A DNA stretch of 64,000 bases, from the NCBI GenBank assembly GCA_010909165.1, contig VJWM01000203.1:248001-312000 (forward strand), given 5' to 3'. Numbering within the stretch: the stretch's first letter is position 1; each line of letters starts with the position of its first letter. Of this stretch, positions 11,248 through 23,428 are shown piece after piece. This DNA comes from Anthoceros angustus. Taxonomy: Eukaryota; Streptophyta; Anthocerotopsida; Anthocerotales; Anthocerotaceae. Made by a program: the position numbers and the translations under genes. The notes under the pieces are model-generated. The model ran no database searches. It saw nothing but the letters and a program-made list of their open reading frames with translations, and was not told the DNA's origin.

Positions 11248-14199
11248 GTGCGGAAGATCCCCTGCTCCCCCGAGCTCAGGGAACCAACGTTTGGCAAACA
11301 ATTAAGTCGCCAGGTGCGGCACCTTTGTAACAAAGCGGCACCTTCGGCGTGGGAGGATGCGCAAACTGATGGTAGCTTCCCGAAACATCCTAAGCTTCGC
11401 AGATACGAAAGGGGCGTCACGGTAATGGCGGAAACCGTGAACAAGCTATGTCACGAAGGCCATCTCGCTCAGGCTGTTGAGGCTTTGGGAATGCTGGTGC
11501 AGACAGACGATTGCATTTCCAAAGCTCTCTTTTACACTGTTCTTAAAAATGCGTGGACAAGAAGGACCTTTTTCTGGTCGCCGTGTGCATGCTCTCACGG
11601 TGGAAATGGGGTATCAGTCGGACACGTTCCTGTGCAATCACATCCTGCGCATGTATGTTTCTCATGGCAGGTTGCAAGACGCGATGCATGTGTTTGCAGT
11701 GGTTGCCATGCCAGATGCCTTCATGTGGTCCTCCATCATTTCTGCTCATGTTAAACACGGACAAGACAAGCAGGCCATCCAGCTGTATCATCGGATGCGT
11801 AGGTCGAGTGTGAAGCCAGATGCCCATGTATTTGTAGCAGCACTCCAGGCTTGTGCAAGGGGAGCATATTTGACATCTGGGCAGGAGCTGCATTCTGATG
11901 TATTGGCTAGCGGCTTAGGCCATAACTTGTTTGTTTGCAATTCTTGATTAACATGTATGCAAGTGTGGCATCGGGCAGGAAGCCCTGCGTCTTTACAGTG
12001 CTATGCAACAAGAAGGCATCACGGCACCTGATTCTGTGACATTTGTGTGCCTCCTGCAGGCATGTGCAAACCTGGGGAACCCAGCTTAGAGAAGGGAGGC
12101 AGCTCCATGCACAACTGAGAGAAGGAGGACATGAAGCTCATGTGTGTGTGGCCAACAGTTTGGTGAGCATGTATGCAAAGTGTGGCAGCTTGGAAGATGC
12201 TCAAAGAGTGTTTCAAGGACTGCGTGAAAAGAATGTGGTGACATGGAATGCCATGATAGCAGGATATTCCCAACAGGGCATGGGCCAGGATGCACTTCGT
12301 CTTCACAGTGCTATGGAAGAGGAAGGCATCACTACACCTGATTCTGTGACGTTTGTGTGTGCCTTGCAGGCATGTGCAAGTGTCGGTGCCCTGGGTTTAG
12401 ACAAGGGAAGCAGCTTCATGCACAGATTCGAGAACAAGGGCTTCAGACTGACGTGGTTGTAGGTTGCAGCCTGGTTAACATGTATGCAAAGTGTGGCAGC
12501 TTGGAGGCTGCTCAGGTGGTGTTTGATGGGCTGCATCAGAAGAATGTGGTGACCTGGACTTCTCTAATAGGAGGATACTCCCAACACAACATGGGCCAGG
12601 AAGCTCTTGGACTTTACGCTTCTATGCGGCAAGAAGGCATGGCTGTACCAGATTCTGTGACATTTGTGTGCCTCCTCCTGGCATGTGCAAATGTGGGCAC
12701 CCTGGCATTGGACATGGGGAAACATCTGCATGCAGAAGTTCGAGATCAAGGGCTTCAGGGAGATGTGTCTGTAGCTAACAGTTTGGTAAATATGTATGCG
12801 AAGTGTGGAAGCTTGGAAGATGCTCAAAAAGTGTTTGACGAGCTTGGTCAGAAGGATGTAGTGACTTGGACTGCTCTAATTGCAGGGTATTCTCAACAAG
12901 GCATGGGCCAGGAAGGCCTTCTTCTTTACAGTGCTATGCAAGAAGAGGGTGTCGCTGTACCCAGTTCCGTGACATTTATGTACCTCCTGCAGGCATGTGC
13001 CAACGAGGGCACCCCGGCTTTGGAGAAGGGGAGGCAGCTTCATGCGCAAATTAAAGAGCAAGAATTCCACGCTGATGTGCTTGTAGCCAGCTGTTTGGTA
13101 AATATGTATGCAAAGTGTGGTAGCTTAGAGGATGCTCAGAGTGTGTTCGACGGACTGCAATTAAAAGACGTGGTGACATGGAATGCCATGATCGCAGGTT
13201 ATTCTCAGCAGGGCCTGGGTCAGGAAGCCCTCTATCTTTACGGCCGAATGCAAGAGGATGGCACGTCTGTTCCTAATTCCGTGACATTTGTGTGCCTCCT
13301 GCAAGCATGTGCAAATATAGCAGCCCTGCATTTGGGAAGGAATCTACATGCACAGCTTCAAGAACAAGAGCTGCAAGTTGATGTGTCTGTAGCTACCAGC
13401 TTGATAAACATGTATGGGAAGTGTGGGAGCATGGTTAATGCACAGCAAGTGTTTGATGCATTACCACCCGGGAGGGAAGCCGTCTCCTGGAATGCACTGA
13501 TTGCGGGATACACCCGCCAAGGAGACAGCGAAGTGGTCTTTGACTTGGTTCAGAAAATGAGAGAGGAAAGCATACAACCAGACAGCATCACATTCCTTAG
13601 TGTACTAACAGTATGCAGTCATGCGGGTCTAGTGAACAAGGGAAGAGAGTGCTTCGACTTCATGAGCAGTCAGTATGGCATCTGTCCCTCAGTGGAGCAC
13701 CACACATGCCTGGTGGATCTGCTTGGCCGTGCGGGCCGACTGTATGAGGCACTGGCGGTGGTAAGAACAATGCCTGTATTGCCTAATGCTGCAGTTTGGC
13801 ACACTCTGTTGGGTGCTTGTCAAAATGGGGCAACATCGATGTGGAAGCGATGCTTTCGATGAAGCAGTGAAGATAGACGATCAGGATGCCACAGCGTATC
13901 TGTTAATGTCTAATATATACAAGGGTGATCAGATGTGGGAGCAGGCACAGGCGATGCAGGCAAGGCGAATAAAAGTCAGGGCATGGAAGCAGCCTGGGCA
14001 GAGCTGGTGGACAGACATGGCCGGACTGGTGCACAGCTTTGTGGTTGGGGATAGGAAGCAACTCAAAAGAGAAGCGGAGGTGAAACAGCTGGTTCCCAAG
14101 GCAGAAAATGAAGGATATGTTCCGCTTCTGCTGACGGACATACGTGATGGTTGGAGGGGGAATCATTTCTGTGTGGGCACAGCCAGAAGCTGGCAATGA
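11248..14199 (+). CDS. PPR gene 3: PLS-class, E/E+ protein
   Basis: The N-terminal block (AETVNKLCHEGHLAQAVEAL; in-frame ATG at 11,425) is followed by LFYTVLKN, GRRVHALTV, LCNHILRMYVSHGRLQDA and then about four P-L-S triplets. The central frame 12,357-13,862 is open for 501 codons. E motifs (VDLLGRAGRLYEAL, WHTLLGACQ) and an E+ block (SWWTDMAGLVHSFVVGD, EGYVPLL) end at 14,199 with no DYW domain. Frame breaks near 11,548, 11,575, 11,944, 11,965, 12,088, 12,103, 12,407, 13,825 and 13,858 are single-base losses, nearly all in homopolymers. Near 11,970 a KCG core runs straight into GQEAL, so the S-to-P part of one motif pair appears deleted. Expected role: organelle RNA editing or processing. Confidence 0.8.
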
Positions 14200-14689
14200 G
14201 CTAGGCACTTAAGCAACACACCCAAATGAAGTCCCAAACTCACTACGCAATGTCTGCCAGCTGTGCATGTAGCTTCCCAAATGCAGGGCCAGTGGACAGA
14301 CATGGCCACATGTCACGGAATTGGGTACAACCATGCCTTCCTGACATCCTTCCGTTCGAGAACCTGGAGACAATCGCTGATAGAATGCAGGGGTCGAACC
14401 TCCCCAGCCCTTTTGCTGACGCCTTTTGCTGACGACTTGGCCTCCCTCAACATTTGGGCCCTTGGCTTCCCCCGTGTGACAACGTCGTCGGCACCTCCAC
14501 AAGCCACGTCAGTTCTGGCAAACAGGCCAAAGATGTTTGTCGTGAATATTTTCGGGATCAGTTTCTTCATAATCTCGCTTTCATCATAATCAGGTTCTTC
14601 GTACAGTACCGTGCAGCAGCTCGAACCCTGCCATCTCATGACACGTACAGCTGCTGGTCCTAAGTCTGCAGTCAAGAGGAAGCTCACTA
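14200..14689. other. Flank of PPR gene 3 with duplicated fragment
   Basis: 14,310-14,460 repeats 1,395-1,560, including the minus-strand PPR scrap EGMVVPNSVT. A minus-strand open frame of 124 codons ends here (14,313-14,687) and includes MKKLIPKIFTTNIFGLFA; I do not recognise it. The MITE at 14,690 begins directly after it. Confidence 0.45.
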
Positions 14690-15230
14690 CAGTCGGCCCC
14701 CCCTAATTGGGAATTCTATAAATGGGATTCCTCTCTAAATAGGACCTCCCATCCTACTCCCTTTAGTTTATAATGTAACAAATGGGACTTTTCCCTAAAT
14801 GATAATTGGGACCTTTTGAAGCATACATTCATGTTAGTTTCACCTCCCTAAATGGGATTTCTCATTTTTTTTACTAAAAAAATCTAAAAAAAAGAAAAAA
14901 GAATTCATTATTTCAGAGCTTTATAGACTTTTAGGTGTGATTGAAGACTCTTAAGCTAAGCTTTTTCCTTTATGATAGGTAGAGGTTTTTTGATGCTGCT
15001 TAGAGAGAGTGCTAGCTTTCAAACAACTATATAAAGAACTGGTAAAAGTTATTTTTAGTGAAACCTATCAATCAAAATTTAAATTTTCTTTTTTTTGGAT
15101 ATTTTTTGATTTGTTTTAAAGTTTATAATATTTTTATTATTTTTAAATAGGGAAAATACAATCGGGACACCTCCCTTAATGGGACCTCTAAAGGCACTCC
15201 GAACCAGTCCCAATTAGGGGGGGTGGACTG
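14690..15230. mobile_element. MITE with 23-bp terminal inverted repeats and TA target duplication
   Basis: The left end CAGTCGGCCCCCCCTAATTG and the inverted right end CAGTCCACCCCCCCTAATTG match over about 23 bp and both continue GGA. TA flanks both sides (14,688-14,689 and 15,231-15,232). The 541-bp interior is AT-rich and non-coding. TA duplication plus CAGT ends is typical of Tc1/mariner- or pogo-type non-autonomous elements. Confidence 0.85.
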
Positions 15231-16598
15231 TACATTGCTAGAACATTTACAAACCAAAAATCTATCCTACCCAGCCAGAAGAGGATCCATCAGGGATCAG
15301 TTTCAGGGGCTGAACCCTGTAAACTGGAGTAGACAGGGTCCCGCCAGGTCACGACTGTTTCCCTGGGGCCTCCGCAGGACTCCTGAAGGAAACAGAATTA
15401 GGCAGAGAAATCGTCCTTCCTTCAACACAAATCCGGGCGTGCACCTGCCGCCATCCTAGCTCCTGCTGCAGGGAAGGGCACAAGGCGAGACTGCCGAAAA
15501 TGACCGGACTTGGAAACCCACCACAGAGGAGCCCCTCATCTGGCACCTGCCTTTGGACGAGTAACAGGCACGTTATCAGTAGGAAAATGGTCACATCCAG
15601 GGACACAGTCCCGAGGCTAGCCAAAATCCAGGGCGCTTTGCCTACCATTTCATCCCTGCATTAGGACCAGGATGGCAACCAGGTGAATAAGATGTGAAGT
15701 GACGTCTTCTTGCAGTAATCGAATCCCCTTCAAGAGACGTAGGAATGACAATCCCGTTCGCATTAGTATATGAGTTGGGCGACCCAAAATCCCCAAAACA
15801 GAGCGCCCCCAGATGCCCATTTGGAAATACATGGGAAGGCTCGATACGAATGTGGTTCTGCTGTTTCCAAAATGCCGAACTTTGAGAAGAAGTCACCAAA
15901 CAACACACACATTCTATTGCACACACCAATCCATAGCAAGTCGATGCGTCTACAGTGCATTGGTGCTGTAGCCATAGATAACGGAGTTCCCACCACAGAA
16001 TACCCAGCTGAGATGCACCCAGCAGAAATTGGTAGGCAGCCTCTTCAGAAGAGTGATTCCCTCGGATGTAAAGAATATTCATGAAACGACAACAAATATG
16101 CAGCCCAGTGCCTTCACAACCCATGGTCTGGTGCCTACAGGTCCATTTCGTGGGGAACTGAGTGGGACTGCTCTGATCAGTCAAGCTCTTGCAGCCAGGC
16201 TTCTTGCTTGTCCCCGGCTCGCCAGTTGTTAGAAGATACTGAAGCACAGATGAAGTTTGAATTAGCCATTACTCATGGAGCAGGGCAGGATGTCATTCCT
16301 GGCCATTCATGCATGCTCAGACCGGAGCATCCCTCCTTCACCAACCAGGGGCCTGCTGTTGTTCATGAATTCTGGAACGTGTTCAAGAGTCACAATCTTG
16401 AACCACTCAAAAGATGAATTCAGAGGTGGCCATCAGCAAAGACTGACGTGAAACAAAGCAGGATTGGGCTACACATCCTTATACCACTACCCAATCACGT
16501 GGTGCAGATCGCTCCTCCAGTCATGTACCAAATCCGGGTGATGCTGCAACACACGTCGTTTGAGTAGCTCCCATCAGAGTTTCTCATAAACACGTCTG
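15231..16598. other. Region without recognised gene
   Basis: The longest open frame is on the minus strand, 15,642-16,247 (201 codons), with cysteine-rich, low-similarity content; I do not recognise a domain. It could be 3' untranslated sequence of the Roco gene or a decayed element. No RNA gene or obvious repeat is visible. Confidence 0.4.
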
Positions 16599-19500
16599 TC
16601 AATTCCCTCTGCATACACGTTGGGCACACCCATGCCACTCCTCGTCCTCCCTCAGGCCTTTTCCGAAATTGCACCTATGCAGTTGGAATATCTCGCCGAT
16701 GTGATCCTTTACCAACGGCTTGACCAGATCCCTCAGGGTAATCCATGCCTCCTTCACGGAAATGTCCTGGTCCGCCGATGGACCTGTCAGGTTGAGATCT
16801 ACCTTGGACAGGTCTGCGTCCAGAGAGGCCGCAGTGAGATACAGCGTTCCATCCAAGCTGGTGAAGGGTCGGGAACCGCATTCCCAATGCCGGCAGCCAC
16901 ATGTAGGCCAGCTTTCACTAGGAAAACCAAAACCTTGATACCTCTGATTGCTAGGGGCCTGATCCACTTCCACTTCGCATCCTCCAATGTCAAGTCGAAT
17001 CCAGTTTGGCCCTCCACGATGTGATTCCCAAAGATATTTTCGCACATGAAGTGCAGCTTAGCCGCTTTGCCCACACGCACCCCTGCAATCAACTCTGTAC
17101 TACACCCACGTCTGCAGTGGTGATGTAGGGACGTCTGGGTATCTGACTGCTTTCTAATTTTGCAGAGAAATTCATAATCTCATCCATCTTAGAAAGCAAA
17201 ATTGTTGAGTAGCTTCCTGCTCAGCCCTGATAGCGCTCATCTCATGTTGGATAAGTTGCAAAGTCTCGCCAATTCTATCCACTTTGACTCCCACTGCTTT
17301 CACCTCTGTCTCCACCATTTTCACGTTGTGCTCCAAAGCTCTTATCCCTTGAATGATGGTTTGCAGTTGCTCCCCATCTCCGAGTGAGTTGTTCCAGGGA
17401 GGGATATAGTACGTCGGACGCTGGCAGACCGAGACGTTTGAACTGGTGCGTCTTGTTGTGCGAGCACCCCTTTCTCTGTAGGCAGGACTTCCTCTACAGC
17501 TGCATCTATGTTGGATATGGTTTGAAGGAGACCTGTTCGTCGCCTTTGCAAGACATCCAAGAGTTCACCAGCACTTAAGAGCTCTTTAGCTCGCTCAAAG
17601 GCATTCTCAAAAGGCTTCAGGACATTCTGGCCACCACCATTTGAAGTCGGCCAGATCCCATGAGGAGAAAATCTCCCTGTACAGTCATGTTGGTCTGCAA
17701 AAACACGCTTCAGCAAATCCTGCGTTAGCACTGACTGATTATGCCGGTAGATACAGAGTGTGAGGTTTTCGACACACTCGGTCCTGATAATTCCTTCCAC
17801 AAGCTCGACTCCCGGACTGCCTTCAGGGAAGCACAAAAGATTTCAACTTTGCAATCACATGTTCCTTGAGAAACTCGATAGTTTCATCTTTGCTCTTGGA
17901 TGACCTCACCAGAATATCGATATGGTCACCGATGTCCCCGGTGTCCTCTCCGATATCCCCACTGCTTTCCAAAACACATCCATACCATCACACCAAAACT
18001 TGATGAGGTTGCGTTCAATACGATATTGATGAGGTTGCATGCCATGGAATCCGAACAAATCCTTTCGAAGGCAGACCTACAATACGCAAACCTCCACAAT
18101 GTCAGTAAACAGGTTGAAGACACACACCATCAAAACAAAGACATGTTGGTAGTTATCGTACTTGGAATCTAGGAAAAAGCCTGGACCAAGAAACGTCTTC
18201 GTCTTGTCAAGGCACTGTAACCTCCTTCCGAGGTAGATGTAATTGCTTGCTGTATCAGCAGTTTCCCAGTTCAACTGTCGTCTCCCAGGATCAGCGTCAC
18301 CATTACCGGCGGCCATGGTGAAGGGAACAAAGAATCCGACACGTCGAGTCCCATCCTCTTCATAGCATAAGTTGAGAGTGGTCATCAATGATACCAGATG
18401 TTGCCTTTCAATCCCCTCCGCTTGTGTGCCTCTGAGAATCTCATCCAAGGTGGAATGAAGCAGACTTTGAGCAACAAATCCATCTGAGGAATACGACAAA
18501 CCTCTAGTAGACGGAGACATGCTGTGGTTAGAAGGTGAATGAGTCGCCCTAAAAATTGTGACTCATCCAGTGTGGATTTATCACCACAACATCTGTATCT
18601 TGAAAACAGATGATACTACCCACATCATGCAAATAGGCAAGAATGGCTCCCAATCGTTCCCCTCATCTTGAACCCCACCTTCGTGGAGACTCTTCAGCTC
18701 GTTTTGGAACAAAGTTTGAAGTTGCTGTTTCCTCACCATTGGTTGAGCTGGATGTTGGGATACCCAGGCAGTCAAATCAGCACTCAATCGGTTGCATACC
18801 TCGGGTACCCAAAACAGTTTAGTTGCAAATAGAGCTCGAAACGATTCCATGAGTGCGTCCAGCAAGGGCTTCACACTCTTGGCAGATCGAGCGTCCATGG
18901 AGAAGAGTGTTTTGTTTCCACGTGAACAACCTGTTCAAACTCGGTGGCCAACTCTGTCAGAACGGGTTGAAGGAGATTGGGTAATGCTTCAGCATCAGAA
19001 CGCTTCATCTTATCCACATGAGTTGCCACCACAAATATTTGAGGCAAAGTAGAGCCCACGTTGCGACAATTGGAGTTGATGAACCTAAGCCAGTACGCCA
19101 AGCTCCTTCTGAACCTGTCCTGCAGGACATTAGACGGATGCACCTGGGGAGGTTTCCGATCATCAAATGGGCTGAACGCAAACAGGAAGATACATGCTTG
19201 GTTGAAGGTCGGAAAAGGTAGTCTTGCAGAGCTCGGTAGTGAGCTTGTCCAGCCAGATCCCACATGGTAACTTGCATATCATGGTCGTTGCGCAACACCT
19301 CGATTTCTATGCCTTCCGTTCTGGTACCGGTGACGGAAGCCATCCGTCGCCAAGCCCGAAATATTTTTCCCTTCAGTCGAGCTAGAACTTGGCTGAGCTG
19401 GAACTCGGGTGATGCGGCTGTGTCGTCTCCATGCGCGAATCATGGTGGTGCGGAGAGTGGTCTTCCTGCCAAAGGGCACCGCACAGGAAGAGGCGCCCAG

Positions 19501-20851
19501 CCTTGGGCCTCACAGGCCCTTGCCTGCCCACGAGCAAAGGCCAGTAAGCCTCTTGAGTGGCATTGCCTGCCAAGGCTGCATTGATGATTGCGTCCTTTCC
19601 TTCCGCTTCCCATGTTGTCCCCACGATGTTGATCTCCCGTAACGTCTTGTTGACTTGAATACAGTTCATCAAGTCTCTAAACATGTCATGATCCAGGGCG
19701 TCCCAGCCAGAAATGTCGAGCTTTTTCAGAGATGCGTTGCCCTCCAAGGATCTCAGCAACTCTTTCTTGAACGAGGCGTGGCCCTCGAGTCCCCTCAATT
19801 TCAGGACACGCAGTGCTTTGCAGTCCGGGAGCAACTGGACAAGGCGCATCCACTCATCCGTCGCAGCTGATGGCGTACTGGAGCCCCAGAGATTAAGTCT
19901 AGATATGGTGGAGTTGTGGCGTAACCCGTCCAGGCCGTGGATGAGAGCATATGGAGTGGTCTCCAGGATCTCGATACGATCGTTGGTGCGCAGCATTCCG
20001 GCCAGGGCGTCTGCCAGGCCTGCCTCCCCATCCTTCGAGATACCCAAATAAAGCATTGTGACGCCAGAGATGGAGGCATTCTCATCCTTATCCGCGCGGG
20101 TGAAAGCAAGTTTGAGCACAGTGGCCATGGGCCCGAGGCCGCCGGGAATGGGACCCCGCAATGCAACGCCATCATCCAACACCAGTGTCCGGAGCGTGGC
20201 ACAGAGCGGAAGAGCATTTGCGATACACTGGGCTCCCGCCACATCCATGCCGATGTTTTGCAGTGACAGACGCTTGAGACGGGGAGCCGTGGCCAGAATG
20301 CGGGCCAGGTGCTGTGCCCCTTTAGCACCTCCCACCTCGTTCCCTTCTAAGTCCAAGTTCTCCAGGACAGAATCCTTGTTGAAGCCTTTGGCCAGGGCAC
20401 CCAGTCCGGCGGCATCAAGCCCAACAAACGGTGCTGAAAGCCTTCGTAAGGTGCGACTGGATGCAACAAGCTGGCCCAGAGCCTCGCAAGCAGCCTGCCT
20501 TCCAAAACCTTTACAAGCACCCACATCCAGTACGTGCAGGTAAGGGTTGGACGCCAGGCCCCCCAACAGAACCGACACTTCATCCTCCCGATCCAAGCCG
20601 ATGGCCCACTCGGACTCAATGCGTATGAACCAGAATTGGCGGCAGTTGGCAATGGCTGTCAACACCCGCTTGCGCACTCGCCAGTGCCTTCCCTCATCAC
20701 CACGGATTCGATCAGTGAAGTAGCCGCCATACTCTTCAACAATATGCAGATCGGGTAGTTCGGGCAAGGCATTCCGGCCCAGATCTAGCAGCAGCTGCTG
20801 CAGCTGAACCGGCAGCGCGCGCCAATCCTCCGCCTCATGCTCTTCCGCCAT
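16599..20851 (-). CDS. Roco protein: LRR-Roc GTPase-COR, plant TORNADO1-like
   Basis: Starts at ATG 20,851 with about 430 residues of ribonuclease-inhibitor-like LRRs (LENLDLEGNEVGG, LKRLSLQNIGMDVAGA, LRVLKLRGLEGH, LKKLDISGW). The Roc GTPase follows: a Walker A region near 19,455-19,490 that reads as canonical GAPLAGKTTL only after two one-base homopolymer corrections, the G3 motif DLAGQ (19,245-19,259) and the G4 motif THVD (19,012-19,023). A COR region (18,898-18,080) has VPEVCNRLSADLTAW, YLHDVGSIICFQ and VINPHW. The C-terminal part (17,836-16,599) includes LHFMCENIFGNHIVEGQ. Plant Roco proteins of this layout are represented by TORNADO1, involved in cell patterning. No introns are needed; breaks are small indels. 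No kinase domain is seen. Confidence 0.8.
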
Positions 20852-21189
20852 GCTCTGCTCTGCTATGCTGTGCTATGCGAAGTGCCAGATCCCAGTGGCT
20901 AGAATGGAATGAGGGCCAGGCAGGTGCTGTGCTCCTCCACGCCACACCACATCCCCGCGGCCTTCAGCCCTGGCACAGGCTGGCAGCCAGGCCCCACGCA
21001 GCGAAACTTCCCACATGAACGGCGAAACAGGCCAAACTTAAACATGCTAAAATAAGTAAATGGGAATGGGAATTTGTCCGGGTCAGTCGAGATCGGGACA
21101 CCGGAACGGAACGGGAAACGGATCCCGTGCACGGTCCCTGTGATGAATGATGGGATGGGTTGGGTGCAATGATATGGGGAAGTGATGAT
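20852..21189. other. Intergenic spacer, Roco promoter side
   Basis: This spacer separates the Roco start from the 3' end of PPR gene 4. It contains short GGGAATGGGAA-type repeats near 21,060 but no recognisable gene or clear promoter element. Confidence 0.4.
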
Positions 21190-23428
21190 TTATTGAGGTG
21201 AAAGAACGATGGAAAGAGACCATCTAGGAAGGGACAACAAATGGGGACCCGGGGGTCGGAGTGAAGAGGAGCATGCCTTTGCTGGCTTCTTCACAGCACC
21301 TGCTGCCTTTCTCAAGCTTTCTATTGTATCAACAGCATCCCACCAGCCTGCTTTGGCATACATGTTACCCAACAACACATAGGCACTTGCATTTTCTGGT
21401 TCCAGCTCTACAAGATGGTCAAAGCATCGATGCCCACGCTTTACATCCCCGTGGCTTTTGCAAGCACTCAGCAAAGCCTTCCAGCCCACGGCCACATTCA
21501 TACATGAGAGAGTTTGCAGAATATTTTCAGCCTCATCCAGATAACCTGACCGACCAAGGAGACTGACCATGCAACTATAGTGATATTCAGTGGGAGTGAT
21601 TCCATGTTCCTCAACCATCATCCTAAAATATCGCAGGCCCTCATGTACCAGGCCTGCATGACTGCATGCCACGAAAAGACAAGTGAAACTTGTTTCATCT
21701 GGTTGGATTCCTTGCTGAAGCATCTCTTCAAAACACTGAATTGCCATGTGACCATCTCCGTGTTCAGCATACCCATTGATCATAGCTGTCCATGTCACCA
21801 GATTTTGAGTGGCCATCATGTCAAACACTTTTCGGGCTTCTTCTAAACTCCCGCATTTGGAGTACATATCCACCAAGCAGCTGCCGAGGAGCACATCATC
21901 TTCCAAACAAGCTTGCTGGATCTGCCTAGCAAGCTGCTTCCCCTGCTGAAGGGCACCCACATTGGTACATGCCCGAAGGAGGCACCCAAGGGTGAAGGAG
22001 TCCAGTGGGGAGATGCCCTCCTCTTGCATGCTTGCATACAGAGACAGAGCTTCTCGACTCAGCTCCTGCTGCGCATACAATGCAACCATGGTAGTCCACA
22101 TTTCCACATCCCTGTTGGGGAAAGTGTCAAACACTTTGCGAGCATCCTCCAAGCTCCCACATTTTGCGTACATACTCACCAGGCAGTTACCGATGACCAC
22201 ATCAGCTTCAAGGCCTCTTTGTCGAATCTGCGAGTGAAGCTGCTTCCCCTGCTGCAGTGCTCCGACAGCAGCACATGCCTGAAGAACGCAAACAAACGTC
22301 ACGCGATTGGCTAGACCGATGCCCTCTTGTTGCATACTTGCATATAGAGCTAGGGCTTCTGTCCCGAGCCCCTGCTGAGTATATCCATCAATCAGGGCAG
22401 TCCATGTCACCACATCTCTTGTGGGCATGCTTTCAAACACCTTGCGGGCCTCATTCAAGCCTCCACACTTGGCGTACATGTTCACCAGGCTGTTCATGAC
22501 AAAAGATCCGTCTTCTCCGCACTAGCCTGAATATGTACATGAACCTCCTTGCCCGATACCAGGTCCTGTGCTGAGGCACACGCCTTGAGGACTGCCACGA
22601 AGACATGGTTATTCGGCTTCGCACCGACTGCTCGCAATTGTAGATAGAGGTTGATAGCCTGCGCATGCTGCCCGTGCCGGACATGCGCCAGAATCATGGA
22701 CGCCCACATGTGAATGCTGGGAACAGGCACTCGGGCAAAGGCCTCAACTGCATCATCCAACCTGCCATGAGAGGAGTACATCCCAATGATGTGGTTGACC
22801 AAGAATGCGTTCGAGCCGTACCCACATCGGAGTGCCAGAGCATGCACGCGCTCACCACAGCCGAGATTCTTCTCTGCCATGCACCTCTTCAGGACGCGAT
22901 AAAAGAGCGTGTCGGAGACATGGCATCCTCGTTGCACCAGGGTGTCCAATGCCTCGACAGCAGCATTCAGCTCCGCCTCTTCGCAACATTTGCTCAGGCT
23001 GTGGAACATGGGATCAAGTGCAGGTGAGGCACGAGGCCCCTCATGAGGACATCTAACCTGGCCAGCTGCGCGTCCACCCAAGCCGGCTTACGAGCGCTGT
23101 TGAGCCACAGCGGCTCCCTGGAGGTCTTGTGCCTGAAGTCGGGATGCGTGGGACCCCTCTTGTCCGGTCTGTTATCCCACCAGTCTGAGGGATCCTGGAA
23201 GAATCGATGCCACAGCTGCTCCAGCCGCTGTTCTTCCTCTTCATTCCGCTGGGAGGCTTGGCCGCCTCCCACTTGGGCAAGTGCAGAAGCCAAGGGTCGG
23301 GATGCGGCTGGGTAGCAGCCGGATTTGCCAGCGGCGGCAGCACCACGCACAAGTCCGTCTGCATCATTGCCATGGGATCTCTGAACTGCTGGCCTCCCTG
23401 GACATGAAGGGAAGGGAAGCGCAGGCAT
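21190..23428 (-). CDS. PPR gene 4: PDF-motif/PLS-class PPR protein, E-type
   Basis: ATG at 23,428 opens an Ala/Ser/Arg-rich leader (possible transit peptide), then LEQLWHRFFQDPSDWWDNRP and PDFRHKTSREPLWLN, a motif very like the PDF motif of organellar single-stranded DNA-binding (OSB) proteins. After KPAWVDAQLARLDVL come the PPR block AAVEALDTLVQRG, VNHIIGMYSSHGRLDDA and about three P-L-S triplets (MYAKCGGLNEARKVFESMP, WTALIDGYTQQG). It ends in E motifs (SLLGRSGYLDEAE, WKALLSACKSHGD, YVLLGNMYAKAG) and an unrelated Pro/Ser tail at 21,190, so E2/E+ is incomplete. Breaks near 23,030 and 22,497 are each one base missing in a G or T run. This is the least damaged PPR gene of the window. Confidence 0.82.

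Noticed and set aside
2273-14199. Introns explaining the frame changes in the PPR genes
   Set aside because: Motif sequence continues without a gap across each change and only one base is missing; there is no room for an intron and no GT..AG pair at the breaks.
15642-16247. A 201-codon minus-strand gene
   Set aside because: No domain, no homologous repeat in the window and unusual composition; kept only as unassigned sequence.
19382-19490. A Roc domain with a mutated P-loop (GAPFGRKTT)
   Set aside because: That reading comes from one shifted frame. Two homopolymer corrections give the canonical GxxxxGKT, so loss of GTP binding is not supported.
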